A stretch of DNA of 64,000 nt from Parazoarcus communis (GTDB lineage: Bacteria > Pseudomonadota > Gammaproteobacteria > Burkholderiales > Rhodocyclaceae): assembly GCF_003111665.1 (NCBI RefSeq), contig NZ_CP022188.1, forward strand, positions 1,612,001-1,676,000. The letters run 5' to 3'. Positions 27,795 to 36,929 of this stretch are shown here, piece after piece. Below the pieces are notes generated by a model. That model had not been told where the DNA came from, ran no database searches, and saw nothing but the letters and a program-made list of their open reading frames with translations. The position numbers were made by a program, and so were the translations under genes. Position 1 is the first letter of the stretch, and each line of letters begins with the position of its first letter.

Positions 27795-29129
27795 GTGAAT
27801 ACAAATGAACTTCCGTCCTCCGCGCGGGCGTGTGATGTACTCGTCATCGGCGGCGGGCCGGCGGGCTCGACCGCGGCGGCGCTGCTGGCCGGGAAAGGGC
27901 ATCGTGTCACCGTTCTCGAGAAAGCGCACCACCCGCGTTTCCATATCGGCGAGTCCCTGCTCCCGGCCAATCTGCCCCTGTTCGAGAAACTCGGCGTGGC
28001 CGACGAGATGCGCGCGATCGGGATCCGGAAGTACTCGGCCGAGTTTGTTTCGCCTCAGCATGCCGAGCAACAGCGTTTCAATTTCGGTGAGGCATGGGAC
28101 AAATCCATGCCCTATGCCTATCAGGTGCGGCGCGCCGAATTCGACCACATCCTGATTCGCAATGCGGCTGCCAAGGGCGCCGAGGTGATCGAGGGCTGTC
28201 GGGTGAAGGACCTCAGCTTTCATGCGGACGGCGCCACCGTCAGTGCCGAGCATGAGGACGGTCGCCGCGAGCGCTGGTCGGCGCGCTTCGTGATCGACGC
28301 CTCCGGCCGCGACACCTTCATCGCCAATCGCATGCGTGCCAAGCATCGCAACCCGCTGCACAACAGCTCGGCGATCTACGCGCACTTCGCCGGCGTCCGG
28401 CGTCACGACGGCGACGCCGCGGGGAACATCTCCATCTACTGGTTCGAGCACGGCTGGTTCTGGGTGATCCCGCTGGCCGACGGTGCAACCAGCATCGGCG
28501 CGGTAACCTGGCCTTACTACATGAAGCAACGCGCCGGCCGCGCGCTGGACGACTTCCTGGCCGACACGATCGCGCTGTCGCCGGCCCTGGTCGAGCGCAT
28601 GCAGGGCGCGAGCCGGATTTCGCCGACGGAGGCGACCGGCAATTTCTCCTACACCACCGATCACACGCACGGGCCGCACTACATTCTGCTTGGCGATGCC
28701 TATGCTTTCATCGACCCGGTGTTCTCCTCAGGCGTGATGCTGGCCATGCAGGGCGCCTTCTTCGGCGCCGATGCGGTCGATACCTGCCTGCGCCAGCCCG
28801 ATCGCACCAAGGCGGCCATGGCGCGTTTCGACAAGCTCGTCCGTCATGGGCCGAAGGCCTTCTCGTGGTTCATTTACCGCATGACCAGTCCGACCATGCG
28901 TGACCTGTTCATGGGCCCGCGCAACCTGCTGCGCATGAAGGAAGCGCTGCTCTCCCTGCTGGCGGGTGACATCTACGGCAAGACGCCGATCTGGCCCTCG
29001 CTGCTGGCGTTCAAGACGATCTATTACCTGTCGGCCCTGCGCCATCTGCCGCGCACGCTGGCGGCCGGGCGCAAGCGCAAGCGCGACATCCTGCCGGTGG
29101 AAGACGGCGAGATGGCGGTGCGCGGATGA
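27795..29129 (+). CDS. FAD-dependent oxidoreductase, halogenase-like
   Basis: A 444-residue flavoprotein. The dinucleotide fold GGGPAG is at 19-24, then HHPRFHIGESLLPANLPLFEKLGV, the motif WFWVIP (221-226) typical of flavin-dependent halogenases, and the FAD motif LLGDAYAFIDPVFSSG. Xanthomonadin-type pigments can be halogenated on the aryl ring, so ring halogenation is possible, but plain oxidation is not excluded. The GTG start at 27795 gives MNTNELPSS; a longer frame lacks a good start. It heads the + strand arm and overlaps the chorismatase gene by ATGA. Confidence 0.8.
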   Translation: MNTNELPSSARACDVLVIGGGPAGSTAAALLAGKGHRVTVLEKAHHPRFHIGESLLPANLPLFEKLGVADEMRAIGIRKYSAEFVSPQHAEQQRFNFGEAWDKSMPYAYQVRRAEFDHILIRNAAAKGAEVIEGCRVKDLSFHADGATVSAEHEDGRRERWSARFVIDASGRDTFIANRMRAKHRNPLHNSSAIYAHFAGVRRHDGDAAGNISIYWFEHGWFWVIPLADGATSIGAVTWPYYMKQRAGRALDDFLADTIALSPALVERMQGASRISPTEATGNFSYTTDHTHGPHYILLGDAYAFIDPVFSSGVMLAMQGAFFGADAVDTCLRQPDRTKAAMARFDKLVRHGPKAFSWFIYRMTSPTMRDLFMGPRNLLRMKEALLSLLAGDIYGKTPIWPSLLAFKTIYYLSALRHLPRTLAAGRKRKRDILPVEDGEMAVRG

Positions 29130-30160
29130 GCGGCGGTTCGAAGTTGCAGTTGCTGTCACCGCTGGATGTCGATGCCCCGCTGCCACCCGGCATCGACCCC
29201 GCACGTGTTTTTGGCGAGATCCGCTTTGGTGAGGACTGTGCTGACGGCGACGCGTTTCCGTGTCTGCGGGTCTGCTCGCCCACCCTGGTGCCGGCGAACC
29301 CGTGGCGGGCCGTGTGGCTGTCCGATCACGCCCTCGCTGCCGGCCGCCACGGACAGGTGGCCTATCGTCACGACGATGAGTTGATGTACGGCGTGATCTC
29401 GGTCGATGAGTCGACATTTGTCGATACGCCGTCGACGAGTGCCTTGCAGCAGGCAGCGGAGTTCGCCTACCGTGAGGTCTTTGCCGCGCTGGCGCACGCC
29501 GGGTTTCCCGGCTTGCTGCGGGTGTGGAACTACCTGCCGCGGATCAACGAGATCGAGAACGGGGTCGAGCGCTATCGCAAGTTCAACATCGGCAGGCAGG
29601 ATGCCTTTGCCGCCTGCGGCCGCGCGCTGACCGGACGGGTGCCTGCGGCCAGCGCGCTCGGGGTGCGCCACGGCGCGCTCGAGATCGGCTTCTTTGCCGT
29701 GCGGCGCGCCCTGCTGGCGGTCGAAAACCCGCGCCAGGTCAGCGCCTATCATTACCCCGAGACCTATGGCCCGCGCAGCCCGACCTTCTCGCGCGCGGCG
29801 GTCAGCAGCAGCATGGTGCAGGACGTGCTGTTCATTTCGGGTACGGCGAGTATCGTCGGCCATCAGACCCTGCACCATGGCGACGTGGCGGCGCAGACAC
29901 GCGAGACGCTGGTGAATATCGATACCGTGCTGGCGGAGGCGGCGCGAGTCGCCCCGCTGCTGAGCCCGGCGCGTGAGGATCTGGCGTGCCTGGGCTACGT
30001 GCGCGACCCCGCGGATCTGGAGACCATCCGTGCCGAAGTGCGGCGCGTGATCGGGGATGAAACACAGGTGTGCTACGTTCAGGCCGATGTCTGTCGCACC
30101 GACCTGCTCGTCGAAATCGAAGCCAGCGGCGGACATCCGACTCAAGGAGCTCGTTCATGA
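29126..30160 (+). CDS. Chorismatase of FkbO/Hyg5/XanB2 type
   Basis: A 344-residue enzyme resembling chorismatases, with LLRVWNYLPRINEIENG, RYRKFNIGRQDAF and VSAYHYPETYGPRSPTFSRA. Relatives split chorismate to 3-hydroxybenzoate (Hyg5), 3- plus 4-hydroxybenzoate (XanB2) or a dihydrodiol acid (FkbO). Beside an aryl polyene PKS it most likely supplies the hydroxybenzoate starter, as XanB2 does for xanthomonadin. The exact product is not readable. ATGA overlaps join it to genes on both sides. Confidence 0.85.
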   Translation: MSGGSKLQLLSPLDVDAPLPPGIDPARVFGEIRFGEDCADGDAFPCLRVCSPTLVPANPWRAVWLSDHALAAGRHGQVAYRHDDELMYGVISVDESTFVDTPSTSALQQAAEFAYREVFAALAHAGFPGLLRVWNYLPRINEIENGVERYRKFNIGRQDAFAACGRALTGRVPAASALGVRHGALEIGFFAVRRALLAVENPRQVSAYHYPETYGPRSPTFSRAAVSSSMVQDVLFISGTASIVGHQTLHHGDVAAQTRETLVNIDTVLAEAARVAPLLSPAREDLACLGYVRDPADLETIRAEVRRVIGDETQVCYVQADVCRTDLLVEIEASGGHPTQGARS

Positions 30161-30999
30161 AACCGAACGCACTGTCATCGTTTGCATTTGGCGCGCTGCT
30201 TGCCGCAGGGGCGGCGCTGCCGGCGCATGCCGGCGAGGAAAAGCCGCTGTGGGAGCTGGGTCTGGGCGTGGGCGCGGTGTCGTTTCCCGACTACCGGGGC
30301 TCAGACCGGCAGCGGGTGCACGGGCTCGCAGTGCCGTATTTCGTGTATCGGGGCGAGTTCTTCAAGGCCGACCGTGACGGCATTCGCAGCATCTTCTTCG
30401 ACAGTGACCGGGTGCAGCTCAATCTGAGCATGTCGGCCTCGCTCCCGGTGGACAGCGACGGCAACAGTGCCCGCCGTGGCATGCCCGACCTCAAGCCGAC
30501 GGTGGAGATCGGGCCCTCGCTCGAGTTCAACCTGTGGCGTACCGACTGGCACAATGCGCGCATCGACCTGCGCCTGCCGGTGCGTGCCGCCTATACCGTG
30601 AAGGGCCCGGTCAAGCATGTGGGCGTGACCTTCACCCCCTTCATCAACCTCGACATCGACCCCTTCGGCGACTCGGGCTGGAACCTCGGCATGATGGCCG
30701 GGCCGATCTACGCCAATGCCCGTCAGCACCGTTACTTCTACGATGTGAAGCCGGAGTTCGCGCTGCCCGACCGGCCGGCTTACGAGGCCTCGGGCGGCTA
30801 CTCGGGCGCCCAGTTCATCACCGCGCTGTCGAAGCGCTTCGACCGTTTCTGGGTGGGCAGCTTTCTGCGCTACGACACCCTGCGCGGCGCCGCTTTTGCC
30901 GACAGCCCGCTGGTTCAGCGCGATCACGCCTGGGCCGCCGGCGTGGCCATTGCCTGGGTGATCGGTGAGTCCTCGCGCAAAGTCGTGGTGGAAGACTGA
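30157..30999 (+). CDS. MipA/OmpV family outer-membrane protein
   Basis: A 280-residue protein with signal peptide (about 1-25, ALPAHA), GLGVGAVSFPDYRGSDRQR near the N-terminus and alternating beta-strands to the end, as in MipA/OmpV. An AAGGAGC site precedes the ATG, which overlaps the previous stop by ATGA. Its place in the pigment arm suggests an outer-membrane or scaffold role. This is inference. Confidence 0.85.
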   Translation: MKPNALSSFAFGALLAAGAALPAHAGEEKPLWELGLGVGAVSFPDYRGSDRQRVHGLAVPYFVYRGEFFKADRDGIRSIFFDSDRVQLNLSMSASLPVDSDGNSARRGMPDLKPTVEIGPSLEFNLWRTDWHNARIDLRLPVRAAYTVKGPVKHVGVTFTPFINLDIDPFGDSGWNLGMMAGPIYANARQHRYFYDVKPEFALPDRPAYEASGGYSGAQFITALSKRFDRFWVGSFLRYDTLRGAAFADSPLVQRDHAWAAGVAIAWVIGESSRKVVVED

Positions 31000-31007
31000 G
31001 CCACGCC

Positions 31008-31811
31008 GTGAGTGCATCAAGCCCCCGCCGGTTTCCGGCACTCTATGAGTATTTCTGTCTCTATTTCGGGCTGTTCGCGCTTGGCGTGCTGTGTCTGGGA
31101 TGGTCGCTGGTGGCCGCCATCCTGCATCCCTTCATGCCCGACGGTGGGGCGAGCAGGCTGGGGCGGCGCGCGATCACCAGTGTGTTCCGGATCTATCTCT
31201 TTCTGCTCGGCGCGCTCGGTGCCTGCCGTTTCGACATCAGCGAACTGGATGCGCTGAAGGATCAGGGGCCGATGATTCTGGCGCCGAACCACCCCTGCCT
31301 GCTCGATGCGGTGATGGTGATCGCACGCCTGCCCAATGTGGCGTGCATCATGAAGGCTTCCCTGATGAAGAATCTCTTTCTTGGCGGTGGCGCACGGCTT
31401 GCGCGTTACATCCCGAACGGACGGCCCCTGCAGATGGTGTATGCCGCCTGTGAGGCACTTGCCGGGGGCGGGCAGTTGCTGATGTTTCCCGAGGGGACGC
31501 GCACGGTGCGCGCACCGGTCAACGAGATCACGCCCAGTGTGGCCCTGATCGCGCGACGTGCGAAGGTGCCGGTGCAGACCATCATCATCGAGACCGACTC
31601 GGATTATCTGTCCAAGGGCTGGCCCTTGTTCCGGCGCCCGCCGATGCCGATTCACTACCGGGTGCGGCTCGGCCGACGTTTCGACCCGCCTGCCAATGCC
31701 ACGACCTTTTGCCGCGAGCTCGAAGCGTACTTCGCCGAGGAGCTCGCGCACGCACGCTTCGTGCCGCCGCAGTTCGCCACCGCGCGCCCGAGCGCGGCGC
31801 AATCCCACTGA
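31008..31811 (+). CDS. PlsC-type 1-acylglycerol-3-phosphate acyltransferase-like protein
   Basis: A 267-residue membrane protein starting with GTG. One or two N-terminal helices (about 15-45) precede the acyltransferase motif NHPCLLD (His95, Asp100) and FPEGTR. Aryl polyene loci usually carry such an acyltransferase for joining the polyene acid to a lipid or sugar head group, which is the likely role here. It lies eight bases after the OmpV-like gene. Confidence 0.85.
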   Translation: MSASSPRRFPALYEYFCLYFGLFALGVLCLGWSLVAAILHPFMPDGGASRLGRRAITSVFRIYLFLLGALGACRFDISELDALKDQGPMILAPNHPCLLDAVMVIARLPNVACIMKASLMKNLFLGGGARLARYIPNGRPLQMVYAACEALAGGGQLLMFPEGTRTVRAPVNEITPSVALIARRAKVPVQTIIIETDSDYLSKGWPLFRRPPMPIHYRVRLGRRFDPPANATTFCRELEAYFAEELAHARFVPPQFATARPSAAQSH

Positions 31812-31824
31812 TCCGGTCTCGCCC

Positions 31825-32580
31825 ATGACGTCCTCCCCCACCCATGCGGTGTTGATTCCGAGCTACAACCCCGGCCCCAAGGTGATCGACACCGTACGCG
31901 AGGCGCGCGCGCAGTGGGCCCCGGTGTGGGTGGTGGTGGACGGCAGCACCGATGGCACCGACGTGCAGCTGCAGGCGATGGCGGCGGCGGACGAGGGGCT
32001 GAAGGTCTTCGTGCTGCCCGAGAATGGCGGCAAGGGTGCAGCCGTGCTGTACGGGCTGGACGAGGCGGCGCGGCAGGGCATCACCCATGTGCTCACCATG
32101 GACTCCGACGGCCAGCATCCTGCCGGCCTGATTCCGCGCTTCATGGCCGCGTCCGCGGGCGCACCCGAATGCATGGTCCTCGGGCGCCCGGTGTTCGATG
32201 CCAGCGCACCGCTTCTGCGTGTACGCGGGCGCAAGGTCTCGAATGCCTGGGCCAACCTGGAAACCCTGTGGGTGGGCATTGGCGATTCGCTCTACGGCTT
32301 TCGCGTCTATCCGGTGGCGCCGCTGCGTGCGCTGATGCAGGGGCAGCGCTGGATGCGCCGCTTCGATTTCGATCCCGAGGCGGTCGTGCGCCTGGCCTGG
32401 CGTGGCGTGAAGCCGATCAACATCGATGCGCCGGTGAAGTATTTCAATGCGGATGAGGGCGGGGTGTCGCACTTCAACTACCTGCGCGACAACACCTTGC
32501 TCACCTGGATGCACAGCCGGCTGCTGCTTGGTTTCCTGCTCCGCCTGCCGTTGCTGCTGTGGCGTCGCTTGCGCGCCTGA
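31825..32580 (+). CDS. Family 2 glycosyltransferase
   Basis: A 251-residue GT-A glycosyltransferase with LIPSYNPG, VVVDGSTDGTD and the metal-site region TMDSDGQHPAG. A hydrophobic C-terminal stretch (LLLGFLLRLPLLLW) suggests membrane association. It may act on the pigment anchor. It is last in the five-gene + strand arm. A hairpin with a T5 tract follows. Confidence 0.88.
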   Translation: MTSSPTHAVLIPSYNPGPKVIDTVREARAQWAPVWVVVDGSTDGTDVQLQAMAAADEGLKVFVLPENGGKGAAVLYGLDEAARQGITHVLTMDSDGQHPAGLIPRFMAASAGAPECMVLGRPVFDASAPLLRVRGRKVSNAWANLETLWVGIGDSLYGFRVYPVAPLRALMQGQRWMRRFDFDPEAVVRLAWRGVKPINIDAPVKYFNADEGGVSHFNYLRDNTLLTWMHSRLLLGFLLRLPLLLWRRLRA

Positions 32581-32588
32581 GTCGCAGT

Positions 32589-32613
32589 CTGCCCGCCGCC
32601 TCAGGCAGTTTTT
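32589..32613 (+). terminator. Probable rho-independent terminator of the + strand arm
   Basis: CTGCC (32589-32593) pairs with GGCAG (32604-32608) and is followed directly by five T. It lies just after the glycosyltransferase stop and overlaps the end of the convergent diguanylate cyclase gene. Confidence 0.5.
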
Positions 32614-34322
32614 GCCCTGGATTCGTTCGCAATCTTCATCCGGTTTCTGCCTTCGGCCTTGGCCGTGTAGAGCGCCTTGTCCGCGCGCTGCAGAATGCGC
32701 TCGATCGGGTCGCCGGGCGCCGCGACACAGGCACCGATACTGACGGTGATGGAGGTCTCTTCGGCGAGCTGGATGCCGGTTTCGATGCTGTTGCGGATGC
32801 GCTCGCCCAAGCGTGCAAGGGTGTCGTGATCGCAAGGTGACAGCAGGATCAGGAACTCGTCCCCGCCCCAGCGCGCCGCGCAGTCGTAGGGACGGATGCT
32901 GGCGTTGATCAGGCGGCCGACTGCAAGCAGCGCCTCGTCTCCGGCCGAGTGTCCGAGGAAATCGTTGATCTGCTTGAACTCGTCGATGTCTATCCAGATC
33001 AGGCCGAAGCGGCCTTGCTCGCGTTCGGCGCGTTTGACCTCGGCGTTGATACGTTCGGTGAAGCCACGGCGGTTCAGCAGCCCGGTCAGCGGGTCCACAC
33101 TGGCCAGTCGGTGCAGCTCTTCGGTGCGCTCGGCCACGCGGTGCTCAAGTTCCTGCGTGTGGCTGCGCACGGATTCGGCCATTGCGCTGAAATGCCCGGT
33201 GAGACGACCGATCTCGCCTCTTGCGGGTGGCAGCGCGAGCGGATTGAGATCGCCGTCCCGTACCCGCAGCATTGCATTTTCGAGGGCCGCTACCGGGTTC
33301 AGCACCCAGCGGCTGAGGATGTAGTTGAACAGCAGCAGCGCCACCAGCAAGGTCGCGGCAAAGATGACCAGCACGCTGGCGAAGCTGTGCAGCGGCATCA
33401 GCACATCGAGGTCGAGCATGGTGACTTCGTACCAGTCGAGCTCCGGCAGATAGGCCACGCCCGCGAGGTAGCGCTTGCCTTCGAAGGTGACGAAGCGGCT
33501 GATCACCCGGGTGTCGTGTTCGCGTTCCGGGCCGGCCCCGGCAAGCTCGCGCATCGCGGCGCGGATGAATGTGCGATCCTGCCCGTCGCTGAGCAGGCGA
33601 TCGATGGTGATCTTTTCACCTTCGGCTTTGACGATACTGGCGTAGTCGATGTAGCGCAGGTCGCGATGCAGCTGGATGGCACCATTGTGGTCGACGAACA
33701 GGGTGGTGATTCCGGGTTGGGCGAGCTGGACGATGTCGCGGATGAAGCGGTCGAGATCGAGTCCGGTGCCGACCACGCCAAGCGTCTCGTCGCCGTCGCG
33801 GATCAGGACGTCGACCCAGAGCTTGGTCATCCCCAGGGATTCGTCCTTGTTCACGTTGAGATGGAATTCGCGGCCCTGGCGGATGATCTCGTAAAACCAG
33901 CTGTCCGATGGCGTCGTGGGATTCAGGAAATAGCGCAGCTGCCGACCGGCGTAGTCGTTCTGGGCGTTGTTGTGATAGTAGGCGCCCGATGCGCGCAGCG
34001 CGGCAAAGTAGCTGCCGTCCTGGAAGTTGCGGCGGAAGGTCTCCATTTCCGCGATCGCTTCCTGCATGTAGGCAGGATTGTCGGGGTGCTTCGCCCAGCG
34101 CCGGATGAGTTGCGAGTGTGCCATCTGCCGGGAAAGCGCGATTTCCCGGATCAGCGGCTGCAGGAGCCGGGCGGAGTCGTATCGCACCTGGGTTTCGACC
34201 AGACGCACGCCCCATTGCTCGATGATGCCTTCGGCAATCCGCTGAAATGCAAACCAGCTCGCACCGGAGGCGATCAGGATGATGGCTGCGGCGAGGATCA
34301 GGAAGCGGGGCTTCAGGTTCAT
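32601..34322 (-). CDS. Diguanylate cyclase with periplasmic sensor domain
   Basis: A 573-residue membrane protein. TM1 (about 7-27) precedes a dCache-like extracellular domain (about 30-270, with YYHNNAQNDYAGRQLRYF). TM2 is at about 300-325 and a HAMP domain and coiled linker follow. The GGDEF domain is intact (RWGGDEF at about 486), with an inhibitory RxxD site just before it (RPYD). It should make cyclic di-GMP in response to a periplasmic cue. It closes the - strand arm and may be unrelated to pigment synthesis. Confidence 0.92.
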   Translation of the reverse strand: MNLKPRFLILAAAIILIASGASWFAFQRIAEGIIEQWGVRLVETQVRYDSARLLQPLIREIALSRQMAHSQLIRRWAKHPDNPAYMQEAIAEMETFRRNFQDGSYFAALRASGAYYHNNAQNDYAGRQLRYFLNPTTPSDSWFYEIIRQGREFHLNVNKDESLGMTKLWVDVLIRDGDETLGVVGTGLDLDRFIRDIVQLAQPGITTLFVDHNGAIQLHRDLRYIDYASIVKAEGEKITIDRLLSDGQDRTFIRAAMRELAGAGPEREHDTRVISRFVTFEGKRYLAGVAYLPELDWYEVTMLDLDVLMPLHSFASVLVIFAATLLVALLLFNYILSRWVLNPVAALENAMLRVRDGDLNPLALPPARGEIGRLTGHFSAMAESVRSHTQELEHRVAERTEELHRLASVDPLTGLLNRRGFTERINAEVKRAEREQGRFGLIWIDIDEFKQINDFLGHSAGDEALLAVGRLINASIRPYDCAARWGGDEFLILLSPCDHDTLARLGERIRNSIETGIQLAEETSITVSIGACVAAPGDPIERILQRADKALYTAKAEGRNRMKIANESRAKTA

Positions 34323-34416
34323 TTGGCGGAAGGGCTGCTGGAGTCCCTTGAGGTGAGCGGGTCAAGGTAGCACGTAAGGATGTGGCGGTGAAACGGCGGG
34401 TACAGCCCGGACATGC

Positions 34417-35721
34417 TCATTCGCGCGCCCTCGGCGGCAATGGATGACCGATCGCCGGGAGCCAGATGCGCAGGCACGGGGTGGTCAGGATGGTGCTGAA
34501 GATGGCCATGATTACCAGCATGGTGAACATTGCCTGCGAGATCACGCCGAGATCGTAGCCGACGTTGATGACCACCAGCTCCATCAGCGCCCGGGTGTTC
34601 ATCATAATGCCGAGAATGCCGGCCTGGCCGTGACCAAGTCCGCAGCGGCGGGCCGCAAGGTAGGAGCCGCCGAACTTCCCGAGCGTGGCGAGCGCGATCA
34701 CCAGCGCACACCAGCCCCAGTCCGCAAGGCTGTCGAGGCTGCCGATATCGGTGCGCAGACCGGTATAGGTGAAGAAGACCGGCAGGAAGAAGACGCTCAC
34801 GAAGTGACCGACGCGCGTATTCCAGGCCTCGCGCAGCCCATGTTCGTCGTGCAGGATCACGCCCATCAGGAAGCCGCCGAAGATGGCAAAGATGCCCAGC
34901 TGATAGGTGCACATGCCGGCGCCAAAGATCAGCGCCAGCAGGAACCCCATCAGATTGGGCGGCAGCCGGCCGCGACCGGGGCGGGCGCGTTGCACCAGGC
35001 GCTTGACCAGCGGGCGCAGCACGAACCAGCTCAGGCCGAAGAAGACGAATACCAGCACGATGCGGGTCAGGAAGTCGAGCGCATCGAGCTGGGCGGCAGC
35101 GAGGGTGGAGACGAGTGCCAGCAGCAGCCAGCCCACCACGTCGTTGATCGCGGCTGCGCTGATCGCGATCACCCCGAGCGGGCTGCGGGTGAGCTGGAAC
35201 TCGATCATGATGCGACCAAGAATGGGCAGCGCGGTGATCGAGAACGCGGTGGCCACGAACAGCCCGGACACCAGGGGGTCGGCGCCAGCGGGTTGCAGCG
35301 GCGTGGCCAGCCAGCCGAGGGCGAAACCGAGGGCAAAGGGCAGCGTCAGCCCGGCGCTGGCGACCCATGCCACCGTATGGCGGTGCTTGCGCTCGGTGAG
35401 GTGGCTGAAATCGAACTCGAGCCCGATCTGGAACATCAGCAGCAGCAGACCGATCTGGGACAGGATCTGCATCGGCTCGGGAGGAGCGCTGAGGAACACG
35501 AGCTTGAACAGCCCGGGCGCGAGCCAGCCGAACAGCGACGGGCCGAGCAGGATGCCGGTGACGATTTCGCCGACCACGGACGATTGCCCCAGCCGCAGCG
35601 CAATCTCGCCGCCTGCGCGTGCCACCAGGATAATGACCGCCAACTGCATCAGGGTGAAGAACAGCAGTGCTTCGGTCTTGTGCACGCCGGCGGCGTTCAT
35701 TGCAGTGGCGGCGGTGCTCAT
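34417..35721 (-). CDS. Cation/proton antiporter, CPA2 (Kef/NapA) type
   Basis: A 434-residue protein of about 12 transmembrane helices with SSVVGEIVTGILLGPSLFG and GLEFDFSHL, typical of CPA2 exchangers. AAINDVVGW holds the paired Asn-Asp of the ion site. There is no C-terminal nucleotide-binding domain. Only seven bases separate it from the ketoreductase gene, so it appears cotranscribed with pigment genes, but the link to pigment is unclear. Confidence 0.9.
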   Translation of the reverse strand: MSTAATAMNAAGVHKTEALLFFTLMQLAVIILVARAGGEIALRLGQSSVVGEIVTGILLGPSLFGWLAPGLFKLVFLSAPPEPMQILSQIGLLLLMFQIGLEFDFSHLTERKHRHTVAWVASAGLTLPFALGFALGWLATPLQPAGADPLVSGLFVATAFSITALPILGRIMIEFQLTRSPLGVIAISAAAINDVVGWLLLALVSTLAAAQLDALDFLTRIVLVFVFFGLSWFVLRPLVKRLVQRARPGRGRLPPNLMGFLLALIFGAGMCTYQLGIFAIFGGFLMGVILHDEHGLREAWNTRVGHFVSVFFLPVFFTYTGLRTDIGSLDSLADWGWCALVIALATLGKFGGSYLAARRCGLGHGQAGILGIMMNTRALMELVVINVGYDLGVISQAMFTMLVIMAIFSTILTTPCLRIWLPAIGHPLPPRARE

Positions 35722-35728
35722 GGGGCGT

Positions 35729-36451
35729 TCAGATCATGCCGCCGTTGATCGAAATGACCTGGCCGGTAATGTAGCCGGCCTGTTTCGAGGCCAGAAACCC
35801 CACCAGATCAGCTACCTCGTCCGCGCGCCCTGCGCGTTTCATCGGCACCAGGCGGCCGATGGCCTCGGCATCGAAGGCGGCTTCGCTCATCGCGGTATCG
35901 ATAATGCCGGGGGCCACAGCGTTGACGGTGATGCCGCGGCTGGCCAGCTCCAGCGCCAGCGACTTGGTGGCGGCGTGCAGCGCCCCCTTGGCCGCGGCGT
36001 AATTGACCTGGCCGCGATTGCCGGTGAGCCCGGCGATCGAGGTGATGTTGATGATGCGTCCCCAGCGGGTGCGGATCATTGGCATGGTCAGCGGCTGGGT
36101 GAGGTTGAAAAATCCGTTGAGGCTGACGTCGATGACGCGATGCCACTGCTGCGCCGACATGCCGGGAAACACCGCATCGTCATGGATGCCGGCATTGTTC
36201 ACCACGACCTGGATCGGCCCTTCGGCAACCAGCTTCTCGAGCGCTGTCGAGGTGGCTGCCGCATCGGTGAGATCGAAGGCGACGGCCTGGGCCTGTCCGC
36301 CTGCATTGCGGATGGCGGCGGCAACGTCCTCGGCGGCGTCGAGCCTGCGGTTGGCGTGAACGAGCACGGCGTAGCCGTCGGCTGCGAGGCGCTGGCAGAT
36401 TGCGCGGCCGATGCCGCCACTGCCGCCACTGACGAGTGCGCGAAGGGTCAT
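35729..36451 (-). CDS. 3-oxoacyl-ACP reductase, FabG-like (pigment PKS ketoreductase)
   Basis: A 240-residue short-chain dehydrogenase with SGGSGGIGRA for NADPH and the Ser...Tyr-x3-Lys triad (NITSIAG and NYAAAKG). It reduces the beta-keto group after each elongation by the aryl polyene KS. ATG at 36451 gives MTLRALVSGG; upstream in-frame sequence is not family-like. It follows the dehydratase gene by 16 bases. Confidence 0.92.
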   Translation of the reverse strand: MTLRALVSGGSGGIGRAICQRLAADGYAVLVHANRRLDAAEDVAAAIRNAGGQAQAVAFDLTDAAATSTALEKLVAEGPIQVVVNNAGIHDDAVFPGMSAQQWHRVIDVSLNGFFNLTQPLTMPMIRTRWGRIINITSIAGLTGNRGQVNYAAAKGALHAATKSLALELASRGITVNAVAPGIIDTAMSEAAFDAEAIGRLVPMKRAGRADEVADLVGFLASKQAGYITGQVISINGGMI

Positions 36452-36467
36452 GATCGGGTATCCGGGG

Positions 36468-36929
36468 TCAGGAAGAAGAAGGCGTGCGGCCGAGCACCAC
36501 CGCGACCCGTCCCTGCACCAGCAGGCGTTCGGCAGCGGAGACGGTGAAGGCATACAGCAGCGTGCGCGCGTCGGCCGACAGGCGTTCTGCGCAGATGGAG
36601 AGCGGGGCCTCGATGTTGTCGAGGCGCTCGACCAGGCAGTTCACGCCGCGCGCGCTGCCCAGAAAACCGGGGCTCGGGGGCGTTGCCGCGCTCGCCGCAT
36701 CTGCCAGCAGTGCGCCATGCACGGCCATGGCCTGGGCGGCGTACTCGATGGCGTTGAGCGCGCCAAGGCGGCCGCCGCTGCGCAGCGGATTGTCGGCGGC
36801 GCGGTGGGTGGCACTGCTGCAGCGGATATGCGCTGCATCCCAGGCTTCGACGGTGTCGAGCAGACACATCTGGCCGTGGTGCGGAATGTGTGCGGCGATC
36901 CAGTCGCGATCGGGCAGGGCGGCGCTCAC
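36468..36929 (-). CDS. Hotdog-fold 3-hydroxyacyl-ACP dehydratase (ApeP-like)
   Basis: A 153-residue protein with IPHHGQMCLLDTV, the usual His-containing start of ApeP-type dehydratases, followed by a single hotdog fold with AIEYAAQAMAVHGAL. In characterised aryl polyene systems such a subunit pairs with a smaller hotdog protein. The candidate partner here is encoded at 47350-47676. It dehydrates 3-hydroxyacyl-ACP to the trans-enoyl unit. ATGA overlap with the KS-like gene. Confidence 0.82.
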   Translation of the reverse strand: MSAALPDRDWIAAHIPHHGQMCLLDTVEAWDAAHIRCSSATHRAADNPLRSGGRLGALNAIEYAAQAMAVHGALLADAASAATPPSPGFLGSARGVNCLVERLDNIEAPLSICAERLSADARTLLYAFTVSAAERLLVQGRVAVVLGRTPSSS

